In this document: positions 23,442 through 34,600 of the stretch, piece after piece
Layout of the letters: every line of letters starts with the position of its first letter
Numbering within the stretch: position 1 is the stretch's first letter
Source: Yamagishiella unicocca
Taxonomy: Eukaryota > Chlorophyta > Chlorophyceae > Chlamydomonadales > Volvocaceae
Direction of reading: 5' to 3'
Length of the DNA stretch: 64,000 nt
Assembly: GCA_003116995.1 (NCBI GenBank)
Contig: BDSL01000070.1
Span: 496,001-560,000, forward strand
Program-made: the position numbers and the translations under genes
The notes under the pieces: model-generated
The model's input: the letters and a program-made list of their open reading frames with translations, nothing else
The model's database searches: none
Told to the model about the DNA's origin: nothing

Positions 23442-24379
23442 GGGAGCGCCTGGACCACCGAAAGCAGGATTGCTCTCCTGGTTAAAGCCAGACCCTCCCC
23501 CGCGCCATACCAGCTCTGAACCGTCATACTAGGTACTAGTTGGGCGCGGCGGTGGAAGCCTAGGGTCACGTACGGCAACACACGAGCACTTCCCCTCCTC
23601 CAGCCCCTCCTCAGCAGCAAGGGAGCGCCTGGACCACCGAAAGCAGGATTGCTCTCCGGGTTAAAGCCAGACCCTCCCCCGCGCCATACCAGCTCTGAAC
23701 CGTCATACTAGGTACTAGTTGGGCGCGGCGGTGGAAGCCTAGGGTCACGTACGGCAACACACGAGCACTTCCCCTCCTCCAGCCCCTCCTCCAGCAGCAA
23801 GGGAGCGCCTGGACCACCGAAAGCAGGATTGCTCTCCTGGTTAAAGCCAGACCCTCCCCCGCGCCATACCAGCTCTGAACCGTCATACTAGGTACTAGTT
23901 GGGCGCGGCGGTGGAAGCCTAGGGTCACGTACGGCAACACACGAGCACTTCCCCTCCTCCAGCCCCTCCTCAGCAGCAAGGGAGCGCCTGGACCACCGAA
24001 AGCAGGATTGCTCTCCGGGATAAAGCCAGACCCTCCCCCGCGCCATACCAGCTCTGAACCGTCATACTAGGTACTAGTTGGGCGCGGCGGTGGAAGCCTA
24101 GGGTCACGTACGGCAACACACGAGCACTTCCCCTCCTCCAGCCCCTCCTCCAGCAGCAAGGGAGCGCCTGGACCACCGAAAGCAGGATTGCTCTCCTGGT
24201 TAAAGCCAGACCCTCCCCCGCGCCATACCAGCTCTGAACCGTCATACTAGGTACTAGTTGGGCGCGGCGGTTGAAGCCTAGGGTCACGTACGGCAACACA
24301 CGAGCACTTCCCCTCCTCCAGCCCCTCCTCAGCAGCAAGGGAGCGCCTGGACCACCGAAAGCAGGATTGCTCTCCGGGT
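23442..24379. repeat. 179/180-bp satellite with a 359-bp dimeric higher-order repeat
   Basis: Copies begin at 23442, 23621, 23801, 23980, 24160 and 24339, spacing 179, 180, 179, 180, 179. Odd copies read CTCTCCTGGTT and end CCTCAGCAGCAAG; even copies read CTCTCCGGGT or CTCTCCGGGA, and the complete even copies end CCTCCAGCAGCAAG. The pattern is therefore (AB)3, with the last B cut off after about 40 bp. Confidence 0.95.
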
Positions 24380-25421
24380 TCGCCCTATCGCTGTAGGAGT
24401 TCCCACTGGCGCCGAATGGGCGGCTATCAGCAAGAGCTTCGATTGTGGGAGCGGGCAAAACCCCCCATGAAAGCGTCGGCAAACGTACCCGAGCCTAAAT
24501 CTGCAGATGCACGACTGAGCCACCCCACTGCGCCCTGAATATTGTCGAGTAGTCCAAAATGGTTCTTTCCTTAAACAACGAAGTGGAGCCGGCGGAACGC
24601 TGAGATAATATGCTTGCTGATTCCATCGCGTTGAGAGGACAGAGTAGCTCGCATCTTAGCTCGCATCTTAACATAACGTTATTGTGCTTATAGTCACAGA
24701 GCGATAGCGCTCAGCAATACGCCACCAAGATATATTTTGATAGCCGCTGACTTGCGCCAAGCTGCAACCCAGCCATTCAAGCACACTGCCAATGCCCAAA
24801 AATTGCTCTATAATATTATGTAAAAAGCAAGCTAAATGGATAGAAAATTTTGTTTAAAAAGGCGTGTTCAGGCAGGGACGTCCGGGACGAAGATACTCGG
24901 CCAACGCCGGCCAACGCCGGCGGTACCTGTCGTACAGTATCGTGGCCATTTGGGGTTCCGGCATGCGTCTCGCAGGTCTCGGTATATCTGGGTCTGTCCA
25001 CCCACGCGTTCTTGGGGGTCGCTCGCGACGTGCGTGCTGGCTAATCCGTGGCTGCCCAGGTTGGGGTGTGGCAGACCGTACTCCGGTAGGCCGCTACCAG
25101 CTGCTACCAGGAGCGGCGACCGACCCACCGAGTCGTGCAGCACCGGCACACCGGTGGTGGCCTGGGGGGGAATGCACGCCAGCCGTGACTGCAGGGCTGG
25201 GATGCTCGTCAGTGCGCAGCCAGCTAACACGGCAGGTGCAGGCCACGTCCGCTTCATCGGCTTGCTCCATCAGGGCCACAGCCGCTTGGACCGCCACAAG
25301 GGCTGGGAGGGCGGCGGCCGGGCTGTGAGTGGCTTCGGCAGCTAGCTGGGCACGGCGGCCGCAGCACAGGCGGCCTGGGCACGGGGGCCAGGGGTGATGT
25401 GGGTGACAGCGGGCTGCTGGA
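24380..25421. other. Interval before the Gypsy remnant, nothing recognised
   Basis: Open frames occur on both strands at 24,840-25,420, but none shows a recognisable retroelement or cellular domain. It may be decayed flanking retrotransposon sequence. Confidence 0.3.
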
Positions 25422-26564
25422 TTGACGCAGGCCGTGATCGTCAACAGGCTGCCCTTCATCGACCCCCGCCATACATCACCCAACCATCCGCAAGCTGATG
25501 GAGCAGCCGAGCGCATCGTCAAGGTTGTTAAGGAGTCTCTTCACAAGGCCTGCTACGAAGCAGCGTACCCGACGGCCTGGATCAAGCAGCTTCCCGAGCT
25601 GCTACTGGGCTATCGTTGCTCCCCACAGGCATCCACGCGGTACTCGCCGTATGAGCTTCTCTACGGCGGGGTGCGGCCTGCGGTCCCACCAGCGGCTCGA
25701 GTATGCCTAGAGTCCCCCATCGACTTCGACGACGTCACAGCGGCAGCTGATCCCCTACTGGCGCGTGCGGACTGGGTCCGGCAGGCTTACCCGGCAGCAG
25801 CCAGCAACCTGTTGGTGGCGCAGCACCGTGACACGCTGCGCTACTCAGCAGTGCGCACCGGGCGGTATCTGGCCAAGCCCGTCGTACACAAGCCCGGCGA
25901 CTACGCGTACGTACGTCCGACGTGGCAGCGTTACCAACACCCTGCAGTTTCCACAGTACGACAACATACTGCGGATCGAGCCAGTTGGGCCGCTGGGCGT
26001 CACGGTAGTCATCGGTCGGGACGGTGCCCGTGTCAGGCGCCGTGTCGAGCAGCTTCTGCCTTGCCATCTGGAAGTTGATCCCATTGTAGACTGTTCCGTC
26101 CGTCGCGGGACCTGCAGTGCGAGGTTTGCGGTTCACCACACGACGAGGCACGCATGCTTCTCTGTGATCACTGCAACACTGGGTGGCACCTGAGCTGTCT
26201 GACGCCGCCGCTCAGCGTTGCCCCGCCAGGGGCCTGGAGCTGTCCACAATGCTAACGCCTTCGGCAGGAAGAACAAGGCGCGCCGCCACAGGCGGCGCTG
26301 CAACCCGTGGAGCCATGCATCGACAAGGTCCTTTTCCCGCGGGCCGCGACACGGAAGTTGGATTTGGACGCTGAGGGGCTGCACGGGCAGACGGTTCAGC
26401 AGTTGGAGAGCGGGGGCCGGAGAGTGCCAGTAGTTGCACGACACGGGACACTGCGGTTCCGGGGTGCGATTGCTAGGCCGCGCTACTTCGTAGTGCAATG
26501 GTCCACCGGCGAACAGGAGGAGCTTACCCTCACACGTGCCAAGCGCACGCTGGTGGGTTCGTAG
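25422..26564 (+). pseudogene. Gypsy (Ty3) retrotransposon remnant: integrase C-terminal half plus PHD finger
   Basis: From about 25437 the frame shows the end of an integrase core (HTSPNHPQADGAAERIVK, then LLGYRCSPQASTRYSPYELL). It shifts by one frame near 25910 into an SH3-like integrase tail (VGPLGVTVVIGRDGARVRRR), then returns to the first frame near 26110. There a C4HC3 PHD finger is complete at 26118-26252: CEVC, CDHC, WHLSC and CPQC at normal spacing. A TAA follows at 26253, but the same frame stays open to TAG at 26562-26564 and contains YFVVQWSTGEQEELTL, which recalls a chromo-like strand pattern. Protease, reverse transcriptase, RNase H and the start of the integrase are missing. Two frameshifts and one stop make this a decayed copy. 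Confidence 0.8.
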
Positions 26565-26904
26565 CAAGGGAGACCAGCCTGGTACGGGACACCGGGTGGG
26601 GTTTGGAGCGTTTCGCAGGGAACGTTGTCAGGGATTGCCCTCACCCCATAGGGGTTGGGGCAGGAGCATCATAGCACAGAGAGGCGCCCGCCAACGCCTG
26701 CGTCCAATGTGCGGCTTTTTTCCTCTCGGTTGGGCCTGGCTCGACGCCCACCCAACGATCACGAGCGAGCGGTTGTTTTTGCCTCAGCCTGCGCCTCAGG
26801 CTGCTTTGTGGGGTACGAGGTGTTGTCTGTCTTGGGTTTGTGTGCGAGTGCGCTAGGAACAACCGCGTGCGTGTGACCCCCACACGTGGTTGTGGGGGGA
26901 GGTG

Positions 26905-27960
26905 TTACACCTAGTTACCCAACACCGAAAGTTACCAGACGATATAAGACGACGTCCGTTACTTGGTGTCAACGAACCATACCTAACAACACACTCGTGA
27001 GATATTTCACTCCAACCGTCATGCTCAGATACGCGTTTCTGGGCCGAAACCATGATTAGTGCTGTTGAGATGTTGGCGGAGGTACGCGTAATCTTACAGC
27101 AGTACAAAGCTGTTTCTCCCAGACTATGTTTGTTGTGCGACAAATAAACTCCGCTGCCTGGGAATTCCAGGCAGCGAGCCTATCTAGGTGCGCTCCCGAA
27201 CGTGACCAACTGCCATCCCTGGAGCACATCTGCTATTGGCTGCCGACACATTCACACGTGTCCGTTGGCTTCGCATCAAACTGCAACGACAGCACTAATA
27301 TAACTACCGTAATTACCGGCAATCAAAGCCATGTTACCACATCTACCAAACGATGCTAACCGCAGGGCGCAACTCATGCCCTTATCCCTGCAGCTCCGAT
27401 CGTGAGCCAGCTACCGCCCAACACCGAAAGCTACCAGACGATATAAGACGACGTCCGTTACTTAGTGTTAACGAACCATACCTAACAACACACTTGCGAG
27501 ATATTTCACTCCAACCGTCATGCCCAGATACGCGTTCCTGGAGCGGCGCCGAAATTGGCCGAAACCATGACTGGGACAGGCATACATCAAGTTGACAACG
27601 CTCCCTCCAAGGCTAACTTGCATGCAAATGGGAAGAACCACGACGCCGGGCTGTACTATTCCTATTCGCTGAACTCAATGTCAATGCCTGGCCTCAATAC
27701 AGCGCGCGCGCGCAAGCATAAAGTGCGGTACCATCAGCATGGCTATGCTGAGCTTTGCGGCTTTCCTTTGCCTCTAAATAGACGTCCAACCCAAATGCAA
27801 ACCCGGGACCGCTGGAAGCCCTTTCTCGTCTTCTATTGGCTGCCGACACATTCACACGTGTCCGTTGGCTTCACTACCAACTGCAACGACAGCACCAATA
27901 TAACTACCGTAACTACCGGCAATCAAAGCCATGTAAACACATCTACCAAACAACGCTAAC
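26905..27960 (+). repeat. Direct repeats A-B-A'-B'
   Basis: Block A at 26912-27060 and A' at 27378-27575 share CCAACACCGAAAG, ACCAGACG and ATATAAGACGACGTCCGTTA. Block B at 27222-27360 and B' at 27832-27960 share CTATTGGCTGCCGACACATT and CAATCAAAGCCATGT. A third A copy lies at 60208-60395. No coding potential is seen. Confidence 0.8.
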
Positions 27961-30900
27961 CCGAGTAGAATTGTGCTTGCGTGCACTCGACAATCAAAAT
28001 GTTGAAACACTTTCGCATGATCAACCTGTTGTAGCGCTAACAAAACTTAGCTTTGATGCGCGCTCTGGTCATATCATGACGAATCATGTATGCACCTTAA
28101 ATATAAGCATTCCGCATTGACATTCATGCCGTATTAATTCCTAATGCGTCTAAAGCTACACAAGCACACCGCATTCACAGAACATCTTACATATATTCGA
28201 ATATGCCACTCTTCCTGGTATCCGTAACCCTTCCTTGAAATACGCCCGACACAGTTACGCTAGGCCTACCTTCTCAGACTCTCAACCGCACTATTCACCA
28301 ACATCCATCCTTAAAAACCTACATAATAACGTCATATCATCCTTCCCTTTCCCTGTACAGCACGTCCGACATTTGCGTTACCGGATAACGGCCATTTAGG
28401 TACCGGCACCTCACATGTTGCTGCTTTCCAGGTATCTGCGTTCCTGGACGTGCAGTAGTCCGCGTGTTTAGGATTTGGCAGGGGGTGGTTGGGGCTTGCA
28501 AACTACGCGTAGGGGCCCTCATTCCTACGTAGGGGCCCTCACGCTTACATAGGGGTGCTGGGGTGCTGGCTGCTGCTATTTTTGCCTCTGGACTGTTGAC
28601 TGGAGCCTGGGTAGTCGTAATTACTGCGGAGCGGCTGGGTTCCTGCCTCTTTCGTCTCCTTCAGTGTCCGGCGATGCAGGGCGATGTGCCCCATGGTCCT
28701 GCATTTTGGTCTGTAGCCAACTGTAACAACTTCTGCTACAAAACTTCCCACGCGCAAGCAGGACGAGAGTGTGCAGGCAGGCGTCCGGTCGGAAACAGGA
28801 GCCCCTAGGAGCCCAACCCGCAAACGGGAAAACCACGCAGGGCTCCCTAACGAGCGAGGCAAACCATACCCATCAACAGTAATCGCACCTTAATCGCACA
28901 TTAATTCTACCTTTTGGTCTGGAACCCACTGTAACCGTTACAACAAAAAAATAAAAATAAAACGTGGGCAAGCCGGCGCCAGCAGCACAATAAAAGATAG
29001 GCAAGCCGGCCCCAGCTGTCACACGAGAGAGCTGCACAATGAACAAACTATGTGACGGATGAACACTTGGGTGATTTACGGGCAGCAAGTCTGTCGAGAC
29101 TGCCCGCGGTGGCGGATATGACTCGCTTGACCTGTGGTCCACCGGCAACAGGCGGGCTACCTACCACAGAGGCACTCCGTGTGCGCCTGTGGCGATACGA
29201 TCCCCGGCTGCCGACAAGACTACTGGCCAGGCGCTACTGGGAACGAGTTGAGAAGCAAGGCCGCGACCCCCTACCTCTCAGCGGGCTCCAGCGCAGCGAT
29301 TCGATTTCGATGCGAGAGTGCTGCGGGTGATCGTTTCTCATGCGATTCCAGGAGTCTCGCACGGGGCTTGTTGTCTAGCTCAAGACTTTACAGTGCACAG
29401 TCTGGAGCCGAAAAGCGGCCATAATGGCCCGCTTTCGGCCTCTAAATAGCACAAACACACGTGACGAAAGTTCGACACATAGGGCCCTACTCTCACCAAC
29501 ATACGGAACCTCGTCCAAAGAAACCACGAACGACACACTCCGACTGCAGAGAACGTCGTTTCTATTATACCAGGTAGTCAACAGATACAGCCCCGCTGAT
29601 AAGCGGGCTGAAAACACCCACCGCGCGCCTGTTTGTGCGACACTCTGTTCCCGCCAAGTGGAAGGTAGGAAACGATCGCGCTACGATCACACTCGTACCG
29701 CGACGCGGCACAGGGCCCAAAACGAGCCTTACTACGACCCAACCGAAGTAGAACTAACATGCTAGTGACTAAGTATGGTTCCCAATTCCCTGACATTTGT
29801 CATTCCTCACCATCCCCATCACTTTCCTCATTCCCCACCACCCCCATCATTCAGTAGCAGCAGGAAGAGTGATGCGCAGCTGTGGATCCCTCGTTGGAAG
29901 CGGCGGGGTGGAGGGGAAGAGGCGATCCCTTTGTAAGGGACGAGCTTTGTAAACGCGCGCGAGCGAGCGAGCGAGCGATCTCTCGAAGTGAGCTTGCAAC
30001 TCAACTGTACGAGCGGTGCGGCATAACGTGCGAGCGACATCTTTGGAGGGACGTGGGTTTGTCGTACGGGTTTACGTGATGTAAGGCGTGCAAGGCGTCT
30101 GGCGGGTAGCGTGCGGCTGGGTTCGAATGCCGGGGCCGTGACCACGAATGTACGGCACCGTACATGGAAATCCTCGCGGATAGTAAATAACGCTCCCTTG
30201 GCTCATGGGCCAATGGCCCCCCCATGTAACGGGTTTGTCACGACACAGCTGGTGATCGACACAGCGCGTGCGAGACACCAGAACCCGCTCAGCAGTGGGG
30301 TGCAGTAACAGCAATGACTTCGGAAAGGCAGCAGTCGCGCCGAGCCCGGCTAAGTTGTATGGCACAAAATCAGGGACGTCCAATAGCAGCGGCGGCTCCA
30401 AACAACCGGTCGGCAGTACGACAGGGTCATCATGTACGACAGCCACGGTTGTAAGCCGCTCGGCGCTGCTATATCAGCCAGGGAAGAGCATTCCCATCAT
30501 CTCGAGCATGCCTTTTCAGCGCTGGTGGCCACACATAGGGGGAGTTGCGGGAACCCCTGACCGATGCTCGGCGGGGGTTCGAATTACGGCCAGCCCATGG
30601 ATTGGGTATCCCCCACGAAAAAGCGAGTTCGCGGTTTCCGGTGTGGGGGGATGGTATCCGCATCGGCACCTGATGTGCCAGTTACGTGCTGTGTCGTGAC
30701 AGCTGGTGATCTACACATAGTAGGAAAGGGTAGGGAGAAGTGGCGTACGGCACGAACAGAGTGTTACACCTAGTGTCTGTGACGGCCGAAGCCTGCTGTG
30801 GGGCATGACAGCACTTCAACAGGGGCAGCGTGCCAAAATAATAAGATGCTCCTCCTTTTATGATGAGGCCCGGCCATGGTGCTCCCCTGATCTTGCCCTG

Positions 30901-31662
30901 GGTTCGCCCGGGCTTGAGGTCGGCCGGGCTTGAGGACATCAAAGTTGCCTCATCACACTTCAGCCTGCATCTGCATCCAGGCTAGGCCACCTGATTTCGT
31001 TCTTAGGCCAGGCGCTAAATAAATCCTACGCCTAGTGACTCCCGTCCGCATCAGCAGATGGCGGGGTGTTCGCCGCTTCACCAGCACCTAATCGGCCAAC
31101 AGCCCGCCCAAAACTCGCCGGCGCGTGTCCGCACCACACAGCCTACCGTACCATCCTACCGTACCATTCTACCGTACCATCCTGCCGTACCGTCCTACCG
31201 TATCAGCCTGACGTGTCGTCCTAGCCCGAATGTTACAGTGTCCCCACACCCGGGCGAACCCAGGAATAGGAAGAGAGGCCCGCCCTTGTCCATACTGCGC
31301 TACCCCCCCAGCCGCTTGGCGGTCGTGGGGCCCCCCGCTCCACGTCACTCCGGTGTCCACGGCCTTCCTAGCACCGCTACCACATACTTGCTGGCCAGCC
31401 TGCCGTACTTGGGCCCCCCCTCTCATGCGCCCGCAACCATTTGTCCGGCGACTATGCGCCAGCTACACTGCCCACGTCGTGTAACCAGGTATTTACGGCC
31501 CCCCCATACACTACCCCAGACAGGCACCTGCGGTGCATGGAGCACGTACATAACGCTACACAGGCGCTTGCTCCCTCCCTCCCCCGCTGTCGCCTTTACC
31601 CCCCGGTTAAGCAGGCGTGCTGCCGGCTCGGCCGACTGCCATCCGCCTCCCTAGGCCCACAG
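27961..31662. other. Repeat-rich intergenic region without genes
   Basis: Contains three short copies of TACGTAGGGGCCCTCA-type units at 28505-28560 and element ends at 28620-28735 and 28915-28945. The second of these is followed by an A-rich tail, as in retroposons. I see no spliced coding structure on either strand. Confidence 0.5.
28560..28945 (+). mobile_element. Two tandem ends of the GGTCTGGAGCCCACTGTAAC family
   Basis: 28620-28735 is a diverged copy (CAGTGTCCGGCGATG, then GGTCTGTAGCCAACTGTAAC). 28912-28960 reads CTACCTTTTGGTCTGGAACC, then CACTGTAACCGTTAC, then ACAACAAAAAAATAAAAATA. The A-rich tail suggests a retroposon 3' end. Confidence 0.55.
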
Positions 31663-34600
31663 CTACCGGCGGGGTTCCGCCACCAGCAGCGTGCGGTTCG
31701 TCAGTCCCAGGTCCGCTAGCGTGGTGGTGGGGCTGCGCTCCAGCTCCTGCGGCCGGATGGGCAGGCAGGCAGGAGGGGAGGCAGGTTGCTTGTAAGGTAA
31801 TCACTCTACCGACTGAGTAGCATCAAGTCTATTTGAAACCGATCAAAATGGGACGAATAGGCAGGCAGGTAGGCAGGCAGGCAGCGAGTGCAGGAGTGGG
31901 CCAAGTATCGTGTACGCCCCTCAACTGTCTCTGGTCGCCGCGTGAATGATTACGGGAGCATCAGTGTGCTAGATGCGACCCCCATTTTTTACCGCCGCTC
32001 ACGATCAGCTTGACACCCAGGGTGAGTACTATCTATCCGCCATGGATGTTTACCTTTTCGGGGAGGATAGTGGGTTTAGGGTCTTCAGAGTATTTCTAGG
32101 GTTTTAGGGTTTTCTGAGGTTTTAAGTGAATCCTTCTAGGGTTTCCTAGGGCTTCACTACCTTCGTTCGGTGGTGGCAGAGGTATGCCCTACCTTCTTTG
32201 GGAAGGTGGTGGACAGCGCCACCTGTCCGGGTGCCACCCCAAGCAGGGGCGCGAGGAAGGAGAAGAGGGCGGCGGAGGGGCTGCAGGAAGTGAAGCGACG
32301 ACTGCTGCGCGCCCCGGAGGGCAGCCTGCGGGGAGGGGGTGAGCGGGGGTTAGGGTTTGGGCGTTGGGGAGTTTGGGATTGGAGAGGGTGAGCAGGGGCC
32401 TGTGCCCGGTGACGACGCAAGCGACCTGCGCGGGTGGGTGGAGGCTTGAGAGGAAACCCGTGGGACGGCGCGGGTAAGAAGTAATAGTGAAATCGGCGAG
32501 GAAACGTAGGTGAGGTTTTCTGAATCTGGTGAGAGACGAGGACGTTTATCAGAACGGCGGCGGACGAAGGGGGAAACAATGTCGGAGGCGCGGTAGAGAG
32601 GAAATCCGTGGTCCCACACAAGGGAGGGACGAGGGATGCCGGAGGGAAGGGTGGACGCCGGGGGGCCTCCGACCAAAAGGGCGCTGGACGCCGGGGGGCC
32701 TCCGACCAAAAGGGCGCTGGACACTGCCCGCGTCCCGCCCGGGTGCCTCCGCGCTGGGTGAGAGATATGGTAGCTGCGAGGAGCTGCTTGGCAGGGACCG
32801 ATCCACGGGTCTCTCGTCACGCGTTCCCCCCCGCCCCCCCCCCCACACGCACCTGAACGCCACCTCGATCACGCCTTCGCCCTCCTCCGGCTCCGGGTCG
32901 AGCGGCGGCTCCGGAACCACCGCCTGCTGCTGCTGCTGCTGCCGTTGTTGTTCTTGTTGTTGTTGTTGCCCTGCGGGCGCGGCCTGCATCCGCTCGGTCG
33001 TAGGGCGGCGCAGAGAGCGGTTGGATAAGCAGTTGTTCGATATCTGTTAGCGGTTGCGTGACGGGACGTGATACCGCTGGTAGTGGTGTGTGTGCGGCAC
33101 GAGATAGATATACCGCTACGGAGGGTGAGCAACGCGTCACTTGGCGACACGAAGCAGCGAAAGTTTCCGGTTCTCCGGTCAACACACAAACTGCAGCACA
33201 CCGCCAGAGACGTCTCCCGTTCGGCGACACAAACACCTTCAAATGCGTGTCCTGTCTTACGCAGGCAAACGCGAGCTGGCTTGCAACTCAAGCAAACACA
33301 CGTATCCAACCAAGCGGCGCCGCTCGCACCTGCTGCTCCTCCCCGCCGCCGCCACTGCCGCCGCCAACCCCCGCCGAGTCCGCCAGGCTAGCCGCGATGG
33401 CCATGGCCAGCTCCGGGTCGTCATCATCGCCGTACATCATGTCGTACGGCATCCCGTCGGCCGCGCCGTCGCCGCCGCCGCCGCCTAGTTCCCCTCCCGC
33501 CGGCGGGTTGGCGCCGCCCGCCTGGTGACCTGGCGACGTTGGTGGTTGAGGTTGCCCCGTTGGCGGTTGCGGTTGGTGGGACTGCAGGCTGGCTGCGATG
33601 GCTGCCGCCAGGTCCGCGTCGTCGTCGTCGTCCTGGGCCTCGCCGTCAGGCCCGAAGTCTCCGTCGCCATCCGGCCCCGCGCCGATCCCGCCGCCTGCGG
33701 CTCGGGAGGGGTGAGAGTTGCGAGGAAGACCCGTGGATGCGAGGAAAACCGTTTAGGACAGACGTTTCGAGGTGCATGCTGGAGGGGTGAGGGTGGGGGT
33801 GGAGGGTGCAGGAGTGCAGGAGTGTAGGGGAGCAGGAGTGTGTGTTGTGGCGTGTGGAAGAGAAGGCCGGTGCAGGAGCATATCATCAAGAGGGCTGCTG
33901 GTCGATGGGTGGCGGCTGATGTGCAGCGGTAGGGAGGGGAGAGAGCCACGGTGGAGGGCTGAGGTGCAGTTTGGCGCGCCCGGCGAAAGGGAGGGCGCTC
34001 TCTTGGCGCTGGGGGAGGCACGGAATTACCGGTAAGGTGGTGACGTCCAGGGCGGGGCTTTCGAGAGCCGCAAGCCCCAGCAGGGGCACGGGCAGCGGCA
34101 GTTGCTGGGTGCAGCTGTACGACGGAACCGGTGCCATCCCAAAACGACCGTGGGCCTCTGCGCTGCCCAACAGCAACCATGACGTAAGCAACCATGACGT
34201 AAGCAACGCACGGCACTCGAGGTGCAGCGCGCGCGTTCGAGACAGAGTGTCGGCGCGATTCCACCAAAGACACCCCACCGGCAAAACCCGCCCCCGCCCC
34301 CCTTGCCTCCCCTGCAATTAACACATTCCCCCGTCCCCTTCTTACCCAAATCCTCGCCTCCCCTCCTTCCCACCCTCAATCCTCAACAGCTGTGATCCTC
34401 CTCACGCCTCAAACTTCCGGCCCCCGATCCCCGCGTCCTCCCTCCACTTCTTCCTGACTTCCCCTCCCCCCGGCCACACCCACCCCGGAGCACCTTCTCC
34501 TCTACCCCCGGCGGCTGCCCCCTTCCCCCCCGCACCTGCTCCTCTCCCCCCTCCGTCCCTTCCCCCCCCCCGCTCCCGCTCTTCGGCGCGCCCCTGGACC

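Noticed and set aside
23411..24482. Repeated minus-strand frames (RRGWRRGSARVLPY type) in the 179/180-bp satellite
   Set aside because: The frame exists only because each monomer happens to be open; the 359-bp dimer is not a multiple of three, so frames do not continue.
30105..30140. GGTTCGAATGCC box resembling a tRNA T-arm
   Set aside because: No D-arm or acceptor pairing upstream; the same holds for a similar box near 30575.
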